Positions 1 through 7,442 of a stretch of DNA of 10,280 nt are shown one piece after another (the first letter of the stretch is position 1; every line of letters starts with the position of its first letter). The stretch lies in the NCBI GenBank assembly GCA_963833505.1, contig CAWHYG010000001.1:1-10280 (forward strand). The letters run 5' to 3'. This stretch comes from CAWHYG01 sp963833505. GTDB lineage: Bacteria > Eisenbacteria > RBG-16-71-46 > CAIMUX01. The notes below the pieces were generated by a model. That model searched no databases. It was not told where the DNA came from and saw only the letters and a program-made list of their open reading frames with translations. The position numbers were made by a program, and so were the translations under genes.

Positions 1-37
1 CACCGTAGACATCGTCGCTGGAGAACAGCTGAGCCAT
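1..37 (-). CDS. Possible 5' end of a gene running off the window (product unknown)
   Basis: An ATG at 37-35 on the minus strand opens a frame reading MAQLFSSDDVYG up to the window edge. A GGAG Shine-Dalgarno-like element lies at 45-48, seven bases before the ATG. It would follow the 983-aa gene on the same strand after a 171-base gap. Only twelve codons are visible, so no family can be assigned. Another reading frame on the plus strand is also open here, so this is a weak call that rests on the ribosome-binding site and on strand agreement with the neighbours. Confidence 0.3.
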   Translation of the reverse strand, partial: MAQLFSSDDVYG

Positions 38-207
38 CAGGTGACTCCGGAAGATCGGACGTATGGCAAAAGAACCGGGGCGAGGGCCAATCCAGGATGA
101 AATTGCGAATTGAGCCGGTCGACCGAGCCGCTTCCCGTCCGCCCGGAGGGTAACGGAGCGCACCGGCAGCGCCGGAGGGCCTGAGTCGCTCGTCGGTCTC
201 CAACGCC

Positions 208-3159
208 TCACCGAATCACCGTGGAGCGACCGTTCGCCCGGTAGCTCCCCACGGTGAATCGGTAGTAGTAGCTCCCGGCTGGCACGAGCCGCCCCAGCAG
301 GTCCACGCCCTCCCAGTGAATCTCTGAGGCGCCGACCGGAGGATGAGATACCGAGGTCCTCCACACCAGCCGTCCGCCCGCGTCGTAAATCGCGAGATCG
401 GCTGGCGCCGGCGTTGGCTCCGTCAGCACCCAAGCGGTCTCGCCGCGGAACGGATTGGGTCGATTCGGGTCCACGCGGAATTCCGCCGGTTGACCCGGCA
501 ACTTCCGCAGGTAGTCGAGAACCACATTCCGGATGGCGTTCGTGCCGCCGGTGCCCGGCATCTGATCCAGCGCCACCAGAAGCTCCTCGCAAACCGCGCG
601 TTTGTCGGTCTCGGGCGGTGGCTGGCCGACCCGCGCTCCCCAGTTCTGGATGACCGCCAGGACGTCACCGGCGTCCACCACTCCACCCCCGTCGCAATCG
701 GCATACTCCGCCCTCTCGTTCGGAGCACTCCAACCGATCGGAAGGACCTGAGGTCCCCAATTCGTCGATCCATCCTTCCGCGCCGGGCCGGTCAGGCCGA
801 AGTAGAGGCCGATCGGGAGAATGTCCCGCGCGTCCACTACACCGTCGTTGTTGGCGTCGCCGGGATAGATGGTCGCGCCAGGAAGGCGGAAGGCCGAGCT
901 GCCCAAGAAATTCAGGACCGGAACGTTGCCAGTATCACCGCCGGCCAAGACGTCACTTCCGCTTAGCAGTATGGCGTCCACGTTGAACAGGTCAGGATAG
1001 TACGCGGCCGGATTCCAGGTCGTCGCGAGTCCCGTGCGTGCGTCCACCGCTGCGAGCATCCAGTCCTCCCGGCCTCCGACTTCCCCAAACACCCCGCCAA
1101 CCAGAACTGCTGAATCGTACAGCGCGAGGCAACGAACAAAACCGTCCGGTGCTGGATTCCAGGCCGTGGCCAGGCCAGTCCGGCGGTCGAGCGCGGCGAG
1201 GCCGGAGCGTGGTTGGCCCCCTATGCTCGTGAAGACTCCACCCACGTACACCACCGAATCGGTGACCGCCAATGCCCGGACATTGGGGCGACCGGAATAG
1301 GTGGCGTCCGGGTTCCACGCCGTGGCGGCACCGGTCGTCGCGTCGAGCGCCGCGAGACAGCTCCGGCCCTGCCCTCCGATGTTCGCGAACCACCCTCCGG
1401 CGTAGATCGTGGCGCCATCGTCTGCCAAGCCGAGGACGGCGTCGTCCGGGTCCGGGCGCCACGGCGTGGCCAAGCCGCTGGCAAGATCCAACGCGGCCAG
1501 ATTGCTGCGAGTCTGACCCCCGATCTCGGAGAAGCTGCCGCCCACCAGCAGGGCTGTGCCCCGGATCAGGAGGGCGTCAACACCCAGGGCCCCCGCCCCG
1601 CGAATGTCCGGATTCCAGGCAAGCACGCTGCCGCTACTTGAGTCGACCGCCACCAGGGCCGTTCGTGCGGCGCCTCCGATCTCCGTAAACCCCCCACCCA
1701 CGTAGACGGTCGAGCCGCCTGCGGCGATGGACCAAACGACACCGTTGGGCGAAGGATCCCAATCCGTCGCTCTTCCGGTGGTCGCATCGAGCGCAGCCAG
1801 ACTGGATCGGTCCCGCCCGCCTATGCTTCCGAAGGCACCTCCTACGCAGATCGACGTCTCCGTCGCTGCTATGGAACCGACAGTTGCGTCTCCGTCCGGG
1901 TTCCAAGACGTCGCGGCACCCGTCCGTGCGTCCAGAGCCGCGATGCTATTCCGAAACTGCCCGCCCACGTGGCCGAAGGCCCCGCCGACGTACACCGTTG
2001 AGTCACGTAGCGCCAGCGCCCACACCTCACCGTTGGCCGTCGGGTTCCAGCCCGTGGCAAGCCCGGTCCCAGTGTCAATCGCCCCCAGGTGATCCCGAAC
2101 CTGACCCCCGATCGACCTAAAGTATCCTCCGGCGTACACGGCGTTGCCGTAGACCAGCAGGGCATTGACGTTGTCGCTCGCGTTCGGCGCCCACGACATC
2201 GCCATCCCGGTCGTGGAGTCGATCGCGGCGATGTGGGTGCGGGTTTGGGCGCCGATACTGCTGAACCACCCACCGACATAGATCGTCGTTCCGCCCACCG
2301 CCAAGGCGTTCACGCGGTCGTCCGGACTGGGATTCCAGGCGAGGGCCGCTCCGGTGACCGCATCCAGCGCCGCGAGGTTGTGGCGTGCCTGCCCCCCGAT
2401 GCTGGCGAATCGGCCGCCGACGTAGACGCAGTTACCCCTCACGACGATCACGTCAACCACCGTGCTCGGGTCGCCGTTGGTGGCATTCGGGTTCCAGTCC
2501 AGCGCAGTCCCGGTTCCGGCATCGAGGGCCGCAATGTGGCTTCGGGGGACACCGTCCACGCTCGTAAACCCTCCCACCACATACACCCTCCGACCAGACA
2601 CCGCGATGGCCGAAATGTCCCCATCCGGACTGGGGTTCCACGCCGAGAGCGTCCCATCCGCAAGTATGTGGACCAGATGACTTCGCCGTACCCCACCCAC
2701 CGTGCCGAACCCGCCGCCCACGTACCAACCACCGAGGCTGTCCGAAGCCACGGCCTCTACCACTGCATTGACGAAGGGAAATGACGCGGAAGGCGCGCCG
2801 GTATTGGGGTCCAGCACCGCGGCGCAGCCCGTTCGTGGCCCAACGTAACTGAAGTCGCCTCCGACGTAGATCGTGGTTCCGGACTGCGCGAACGCATACA
2901 CCCTGCCGTTGCTCACCCACATCGTCGAATCCACCGTCTGCGCCACGCAGTGTTGCGCTCGAAACGCGACAGCTGCAACCACCAGCATGGCAAGTGCCGA
3001 TCCAAGACCAGCCAAACAACCCGCGGAACCTGCCCACAGGACGGATTCGCGCTCCAAGAGCGTCAGACAGGGGCCACGCGAAACGGCTGTGTTGCATCGA
3101 ACACCCGTCAATCGAACACGGGCCACATTGCGAACGCTCCCTCGGAATGCCTCCGACAT
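208..3159 (-). CDS. Secreted 14-repeat beta-propeller protein with dockerin-like and FlgD-like C-terminal domains
   Basis: This is a 983-aa exported protein, probably acting outside the cell as a binding or structural module; I see no enzyme motif. The ATG at 3159 is backed by GGAGG at 3169-3173, nine bases away. The first 47 residues are Arg-rich and are followed by a hydrophobic segment at about 48-67, so the leader has an unusually long n-region; an internal start nearer that segment is possible. Residues about 81-762 hold some 14 tandem units of about 48 residues with the pattern YVGGxFxxIGGxxR, LAALDAxTGxAT, WNP. They resemble delta-60/DUF5122-type and related propeller repeats. Residues 766-842 form a dockerin-type pair of Ca-binding loops: D768-D779 is canonical, while D821-D832 has Gly at position 5. 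Residues about 897-983 are a FlgD-like Ig domain (PNPF, YDAGGR, W-E-G-V-D, PAGSYYYR) like those used as C-terminal sorting or anchoring tails in FCB-type bacteria. The ligand is unknown. Confidence 0.9.
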   Translation of the reverse strand: MSEAFRGSVRNVARVRLTGVRCNTAVSRGPCLTLLERESVLWAGSAGCLAGLGSALAMLVVAAVAFRAQHCVAQTVDSTMWVSNGRVYAFAQSGTTIYVGGDFSYVGPRTGCAAVLDPNTGAPSASFPFVNAVVEAVASDSLGGWYVGGGFGTVGGVRRSHLVHILADGTLSAWNPSPDGDISAIAVSGRRVYVVGGFTSVDGVPRSHIAALDAGTGTALDWNPNATNGDPSTVVDVIVVRGNCVYVGGRFASIGGQARHNLAALDAVTGAALAWNPSPDDRVNALAVGGTTIYVGGWFSSIGAQTRTHIAAIDSTTGMAMSWAPNASDNVNALLVYGNAVYAGGYFRSIGGQVRDHLGAIDTGTGLATGWNPTANGEVWALALRDSTVYVGGAFGHVGGQFRNSIAALDARTGAATSWNPDGDATVGSIAATETSICVGGAFGSIGGRDRSSLAALDATTGRATDWDPSPNGVVWSIAAGGSTVYVGGGFTEIGGAARTALVAVDSSSGSVLAWNPDIRGAGALGVDALLIRGTALLVGGSFSEIGGQTRSNLAALDLASGLATPWRPDPDDAVLGLADDGATIYAGGWFANIGGQGRSCLAALDATTGAATAWNPDATYSGRPNVRALAVTDSVVYVGGVFTSIGGQPRSGLAALDRRTGLATAWNPAPDGFVRCLALYDSAVLVGGVFGEVGGREDWMLAAVDARTGLATTWNPAAYYPDLFNVDAILLSGSDVLAGGDTGNVPVLNFLGSSAFRLPGATIYPGDANNDGVVDARDILPIGLYFGLTGPARKDGSTNWGPQVLPIGWSAPNERAEYADCDGGGVVDAGDVLAVIQNWGARVGQPPPETDKRAVCEELLVALDQMPGTGGTNAIRNVVLDYLRKLPGQPAEFRVDPNRPNPFRGETAWVLTEPTPAPADLAIYDAGGRLVWRTSVSHPPVGASEIHWEGVDLLGRLVPAGSYYYRFTVGSYRANGRSTVIR
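880..2919 (-). repeat. About 14 tandem coding repeats of ~144 bp (48-aa propeller units)
   Basis: Within the 983-aa protein the motif [YLC]xGGxF recurs 13 times, and a 14th, degenerate copy reads LAGGDT. Most copies are spaced 47-48 residues apart. Four units carry 4-5 extra residues in the loop after WNP, the one reading ATNGDPS being an example. Each unit has the GG-x-F turn, a xIGG-xxR segment, the strand LAALDAxTG and a WNP turn. The final copy loses F, the second GG and WNP, consistent with an end-capping unit. The copies have diverged in sequence, so this is an old amplification rather than recent slippage. Confidence 0.88.
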
Positions 3160-3168
3160 GACGCTTGC

Positions 3169-3173
3169 CCTCC
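3169..3173 (-). promoter_or_regulatory. Shine-Dalgarno GGAGG of the 983-aa propeller gene
   Basis: GGAGG lies on the minus strand nine bases before the ATG at 3159. It supports the upstream start even though this gives an unusually long, basic N-terminus before the hydrophobic signal segment. Confidence 0.55.
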
Positions 3174-3239
3174 GCCAGCCGCTCCGGCCCGAGAAGTGCT
3201 CCTAAACTCCGGAGATACCGCATTCAACACGCCGAGCCC

Positions 3240-3265
3240 CGGGCGCCAGGCAGGTCTGGCGCCCG
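3240..3265 (-). terminator. Perfect 10-bp hairpin between the two large genes (terminator-like, no U tract)
   Basis: CGGGCGCCAG and CTGGCGCCCG are exact inverted repeats around a six-base loop (GCAGGT). The hairpin lies 113 bases past the stop of the 1118-aa gene and 80 bases before the start of the 983-aa gene, which is transcribed in the same direction. Neither strand has a T run after the stem, so it is not a classical intrinsic terminator. It could stabilise the upstream mRNA 3' end, aid factor-dependent termination, or be a leader structure of the downstream gene. A TAGAAT element at 3324-3319 on the minus strand could be a -10 box for the downstream gene, but I found no convincing -35. 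Confidence 0.4.
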
Positions 3266-3378
3266 AAGGCCGGCATTGCTAGATCATACGGTCCTGCTCA
3301 CCAGAACGAAACGGTCGTATTCTAACACATCGGTTCACCCCTCCGACTTGGCCGCAAGACAAGTGCCGATGTGCCCTG

Positions 3379-6300
3379 TCACTGTATCCGCCGCGGAAGC
3401 ATCACTAGCTTCCGCGTCACAGCCTCACCCGGCGCCTGGATCCTGACGAAATAGGCCCCGGCCGCCGCACGGCCTCCGGAGTCCGTTCGCCCGTCCCAGG
3501 ACAGGGTGAGGTTCCCGCGGGGGAACGGGCCATCGCAGAGCTCCCGAACCTGTCTACCCGCAGCATCATACACGCGGGCCGTAACACGGCCTTCCGCCCC
3601 GAGTCGCAACGAGATTGCACATGCTTCAGCCATAGGGTTCGGCCTAAGGACCAACGCGCCCCGAGCCGTCCCGGGTCCGCTCTGACCGACTGCCGTACTC
3701 GACCGGGAATACCCCAAGCCGTAGCTTGTATAGCCGCCACCGGCGACAGCTCCAAAGTTGGCATTCGGCCATGGCACAGTGCACTGTCCATCCATGCAAT
3801 TTCCCCACGCTCCGATCGAGCCAGTCCAATACACCCCGAGACTGGTAAAGGGGCCTGCCGCCATCCCAATCCACCCCGTTGGCGTCGGTACATTACATTG
3901 GCCTGATCCGTTATCTCCCCACGCTTCCAATTTCCCGAAGTATGTCAAACCCAAACTGTGAGCCGCTCCTGCAGCTATGTCTACGAAGTACGCGTTCGGT
4001 GACGGTACGCTGCATTGTCCGAAGGAATTGTCTCCCCACGCAGCTATCGACCCGTCGGACCTCAGCGCCAGGCTGTGCGATTCGCCCGCTGCGACTCGAA
4101 CAAATCCGCCGTTCGGAGACGGCACGTTGCATTGTCCGGACGAGTTATCTCCCCATGCCACGACTGATCCATCCGCCTTCACCCCGAGCACATGGTTGAA
4201 ACCTGCCGCTATCCCGACGAATCCGCTATTTGGACTTGGCACTGTACGCTGCCCAAAATCGTTATCTCCCCATACGACCACCTGCCCCGACGACGTCAGT
4301 CCCACACTGAAGTAGCCCGCTGCGGCCACCGCTACAAAGTTCCCGTTCGGGGCCGGCACGTCGCATTGGCCAAAGGCATCGTCCCCCCATGCGACGATAC
4401 TCCCGTCCGACTTCAAGCCGACCGCGTGTTCATTACCCGCCGCCACGGCTACGAAATCCGCGTTCGGCTCCGGCACGTCACCTTGACCATGCAAGTCATC
4501 TCCCCACGCTACGACCGTGCCGCTTGCGTTACACAGAGCGTCAATGAGCTCAGACGTCATACTGCCCCAGCCGGTGCATAGGTCGTAACCCGCGAATGCG
4601 CAGTACGTTCCTAGTAGGCTATAACTACACCCGTTAACGGCGTCGTGCCAGTAATCCACGCCACTCAAGTTTGGAGGCACTACGGCCTCCGCGCTGGCAT
4701 ACAGCGCAGAATTGAGGGCGCCTACGCTCGGCAAACCCGCCGCAGACAACCTCTCGTTCACAAGAGAACAAAAGCCACACCACAGTGCCGTTGGGCAGCC
4801 TGTGCCCCACACAATAGCCTCGGTGTTATCGGCGCCGTAATAGATACATATGCTGTCCGCAACGGCCGCAACATCTGGAGAGTTCCTAAAGATCACTGAC
4901 CCTCCGTTGACCGTCATGTCGATTCCCCTCTGCCAGGCAGGGATCGGGTACCCCTCCGCCTCGGCCACGCCACCGCCTGAGGCCTGCATTGCTGTCTCAC
5001 AGCGATACGTCGCCCGGTCGTCTCCCATTGTTAGCTCAGTACCTCCAACGACCGTCGTGAACTCGTTGAGTTCCGAGATGCTGGCGATTCCGTCCGGGTA
5101 GGGGCCTTCGTCCCCCGAGGAGGTCAACATCGATTGGCCCTGGGCGGCCATCTGCATTATCGCCTCCTTACTCACCCCGTCAAGCTGGACCTCCCATGAG
5201 CAAGTGAATTGCTTGATAGTGGGGTGATTTGGACAAAACGCATAAATGTCGCCGACGGGCGCGTCGTAGGGGGTCTCGACGACCAGAACGCTGTCCAGAC
5301 CCGGCGCCACGGAGAGGCTCAATTCTACGTCTACGGCGGCTGAGATCTCCAATTCGTCAGGCTTTTCTCCATCGAAGTCATCGACGGGCACCTCTCCGAT
5401 TTGGGTTGACGTCTGCAGGCCAGAGTTGCTGATGTAGATCGAGATGTTGCTCCGATCGATGCCCGTACCGAATTCCAGTACGGCGACCTTTTGGCCGCCT
5501 CCGATCAACGGCACCCCCGGCAGATAGGCATGGCGAAAGTCGTAGCCCCAGAATGAACCCAATAGGCCGTTGCCGTGAGGGTCCGTGTTGTCTTTGTCTA
5601 GCACATGGGACTTGGAAACGCAATTATGTGGAAGGTGATATGTGTCCAGTCCGGCGAAACACAAGACCGGTGCGTGAGCGTCGATAACTGGCTCGGCATC
5701 CGGAGCGAAGAATGAACGATGTTCGGTTGGGTGCTGGTACCTCGTCATGTGGACATGCAATGCGCGCTCGATATCGGCCACAGACGCTTCAACGTCCACG
5801 AGGATGCGGTTGGGATACGTTCGTGTTATACTGAAACCGTGCGACGTAGCGAATGCTTTTACAGCTTCATAGTCGTCGGTGGAGGGCGAGAACTGGGAGA
5901 CGAATTCGTTTGGTGTCAGGTAGTGTCGGAAGGACGGGCTCGTGGGATCGGAGATCGACCTCAGGATCTGGGAAAGGTCTGCGGTGTTGCGCAAAGGCAG
6001 GCCGATAGCGAGGTGAAGGCGAGTGCTCTTGGCGAGGCGCCCGGTTGGCTGAAGCCCAAGTGCGGCGATTTCGGCCGGTACTTCGTCGTGAACTACCTGA
6101 GCACTACTGTCCGGTGCGTTGCTGCCGCCCGTGCAGCTCGGCACGTACCCGGCCGTCCCAAACCCGAGCGTCCCATAGTCCGCGATCGGATCCATCTGGC
6201 CGGGTTTGCTGTCATCGATGAAGTACCCGCCCTGCTCGGGGTGCGGGATGAGCGCGAAGGTCGCCGGGTTCCCGTAGTAGTTGTATCCGGCGAACCAGTA

Positions 6301-6735
6301 GCACTCGGTCATGAGACCGGTCTGGGCGACATTCCAAAGGATGGACGTTCCCGTGCTGTCGCCCGGCCAGCCGTTCATGGCGAGCTGGAAGTCCGCGCAG
6401 GGACCGAACGAGCGGATGACGACCCCGGTCGAGTCCCCGTAGGAATCGTCATAGTCCACGCCGAAGGTCAAACCCATCAGTCGGGGGCTCGACCCCGGCG
6501 GAAAGGCGGCGTAGACCTTCCAGACCCTGAGGGAGTCGGAGGTCGCGTTGTCGATCTCCGACACGACAGCGCCGCACGAATCCGGCGCCGTCCCCTGGTC
6601 ACACGGGTTCCCACCCGTGTAGGCAAATCCGGCGGCGTGAACCAGGATCACACCCCCCGCGTTCGGCCCGGCCAGAACCACGGCCGGGGTGAGCATCATG
6701 ATAAACATGGCAACCAGCAAACAACGGGTTCGCAT
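3379..6735 (-). CDS. Secreted S53-type pseudopeptidase fused to a seven-repeat RCC1 propeller, FlgD-like C-terminus
   Basis: This is a 1118-aa protein. The ATG at 6735 follows a purine-rich AAAGGGGGGAG. A signal peptide spans residues 1-22, ending VVLA before GP. Residues 23 to about 210 are a Cys-containing module I do not recognise. Residues about 221-368 match the pro-kumamolisin activation domain (SFRHYLTPNEF; ASVADIERAL). Residues about 395-735 are the S53 (sedolisin/kumamolisin) fold: VAVLEFG, AAVDVELSLSVAPG, SSGDEGPY, VVGGTEL, ASGGG, SPDVAAVAD and YDLCTGWGS. The S53 triad is Glu-Asp-Ser with an oxyanion-hole Asp. Asp469 and Asp542 are kept, but the Glu position (four before Asp469) is Ser465, and the GTS serine position is Gly646 (GGC codon, 4800-4798). 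Proteolysis is therefore unlikely. RCC1-type repeats at 741-1012 start within a few residues of the S53 end. Residues about 1025-1118 are a FlgD-like tail (RPNPM, YDAAGR, SWDGRTDSG, RKLVML). Family membership is firm; the binding or scaffold role is inferred. Confidence 0.92.
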   Translation of the reverse strand: MRTRCLLVAMFIMMLTPAVVLAGPNAGGVILVHAAGFAYTGGNPCDQGTAPDSCGAVVSEIDNATSDSLRVWKVYAAFPPGSSPRLMGLTFGVDYDDSYGDSTGVVIRSFGPCADFQLAMNGWPGDSTGTSILWNVAQTGLMTECYWFAGYNYYGNPATFALIPHPEQGGYFIDDSKPGQMDPIADYGTLGFGTAGYVPSCTGGSNAPDSSAQVVHDEVPAEIAALGLQPTGRLAKSTRLHLAIGLPLRNTADLSQILRSISDPTSPSFRHYLTPNEFVSQFSPSTDDYEAVKAFATSHGFSITRTYPNRILVDVEASVADIERALHVHMTRYQHPTEHRSFFAPDAEPVIDAHAPVLCFAGLDTYHLPHNCVSKSHVLDKDNTDPHGNGLLGSFWGYDFRHAYLPGVPLIGGGQKVAVLEFGTGIDRSNISIYISNSGLQTSTQIGEVPVDDFDGEKPDELEISAAVDVELSLSVAPGLDSVLVVETPYDAPVGDIYAFCPNHPTIKQFTCSWEVQLDGVSKEAIMQMAAQGQSMLTSSGDEGPYPDGIASISELNEFTTVVGGTELTMGDDRATYRCETAMQASGGGVAEAEGYPIPAWQRGIDMTVNGGSVIFRNSPDVAAVADSICIYYGADNTEAIVWGTGCPTALWCGFCSLVNERLSAAGLPSVGALNSALYASAEAVVPPNLSGVDYWHDAVNGCSYSLLGTYCAFAGYDLCTGWGSMTSELIDALCNASGTVVAWGDDLHGQGDVPEPNADFVAVAAGNEHAVGLKSDGSIVAWGDDAFGQCDVPAPNGNFVAVAAAGYFSVGLTSSGQVVVWGDNDFGQRTVPSPNSGFVGIAAGFNHVLGVKADGSVVAWGDNSSGQCNVPSPNGGFVRVAAGESHSLALRSDGSIAAWGDNSFGQCSVPSPNAYFVDIAAGAAHSLGLTYFGKLEAWGDNGSGQCNVPTPTGWIGMAAGPFTSLGVYWTGSIGAWGNCMDGQCTVPWPNANFGAVAGGGYTSYGLGYSRSSTAVGQSGPGTARGALVLRPNPMAEACAISLRLGAEGRVTARVYDAAGRQVRELCDGPFPRGNLTLSWDGRTDSGGRAAAGAYFVRIQAPGEAVTRKLVMLPRRIQ
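3700..4515 (-). repeat. Seven tandem RCC1-type coding repeats (38-40 aa each)
   Basis: Residues 741-1012 of the 1118-aa protein divide cleanly into seven units of 40, 39, 39, 39, 39, 38 and 38 residues. Each follows the pattern AWGDxxxGQxxVPxPNxxFVxVAAGxxHSLGLxxDGSI. Seven units match the seven blades of an RCC1 propeller, but these are shorter than the roughly 50-70-residue blades of eukaryotic RCC1. Blades 2 and 4-7 have Cys directly after GQ (C791, C869, C908, C947, C985); blade 1 has Gly and blade 3 Arg there. The last blade departs most from consensus (GNCMDG). Similar short WGDN-GQ-VP repeats are common in secreted proteins of uncultured bacteria. Confidence 0.93.
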
Positions 6736-7442
6736 AACTCCCCCCTTTCGTAACGTACCCCATGCGACATGCTACCCGACATCACAGGACCGGCCGGCTG
6801 GCGCGGTGTCTTGTTCCACGCCGTCGGTCGTGCGCGCGCCGCCACGGAAAACTCGCGACGCTGCGTGACGCGGCCCAAGAGACGCACCAAGCGGGAGCGA
6901 GCCGGAATTGCCGGAAGAGAGCGTGCTGCCGCACTCCAAACGCGCTTCCAGGAACGTGCGGCCATGCTGCCCCCTCGCGCCGATCTGCGCTCACGTCGGT
7001 ACGTTCTCGTGAACCGTCGGAGATCATGACGCCTCAAAGACGGGCTGTCAAAGAGAATTTCAGTCCACCTGGAAATGTCACGCGTGTGCAACATGACGCG
7101 GGGCCGGGATTCGTTTCTCTCGTGCAAGAGGTGTCGTGTAGAACGATCCGGCCCGGTGCGGGGGTGACGTTCACGAGATACACTCACCCAGCTTTGCCTC
7201 AGAGGGTGATTTCACGCCAAGGCAATGTATACGGTTAGGGGATCTGCGCGGACATTCTTCCGCCGGTCCCCAATGTCAAGCGCCCGTCAGTGTCCACGGG
7301 ATCCAGGCTCACTGCACTGGACCCGGATCCGCTGCTTCCCCCTTTGCTGGCTGGCTCCGCCGCGGTGGCGTAGCCTGGCCCGCGTGCTCCCGCGGTACCG
7401 GCTTCGGAGCCGGCACCTACCAACTGCATCCAGACGGGGACG
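6736..7442. other. Gene-poor stretch between the S53-RCC1 gene and the IS21 remnant
   Basis: I see no supportable gene here. Several short open frames exist on both strands, but their translations are Arg/Ser/Pro-rich, as expected of random G+C-rich DNA, and match no family I know. The left edge must hold the promoter of the minus-strand 1118-aa gene; I found no clear -35/-10 pair. The right part (about 7274 on) may be IS-derived: it starts TGTCAAG and holds the imperfect inverted repeat TCCAG...CTGGA flanked by two GGATCC sites (7300-7330). Confidence 0.5.

Noticed and set aside
163..175. CCGGC-AGC-GCCGG hairpin after the 983-aa gene as a terminator
   Set aside because: A five-base stem with no T tract is expected by chance in G+C-rich DNA.
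2089..2784. A 231-codon open frame on the plus strand inside the propeller gene
   Set aside because: Its apparent periodicity is only the complement of the 144-base propeller repeats.
880..2919. Regular repeats considered as a CRISPR or satellite array
   Set aside because: The period is about 144 bases and in frame, with protein-level rather than nucleotide-level conservation and no constant repeat/variable spacer pattern.
4500..6735. Calling the 1118-aa protein an active S53 protease
   Set aside because: The catalytic Glu and Ser positions read Ser465 and Gly646, so activity cannot be claimed from family membership alone.
5719..6753. A 344-codon open frame on the plus strand
   Set aside because: It is antisense to the N-terminal and pro-domain part of the S53-RCC1 gene, which has clear family motifs and a signal peptide. 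The plus-strand translation resembles no family.
6696..7238. Overlapping open frames on both strands in the gene-poor stretch
   Set aside because: The translations are Arg- and Ser-rich with no motif or signal peptide and no convincing ribosome-binding site. One runs into the start of the S53-RCC1 gene in another frame.
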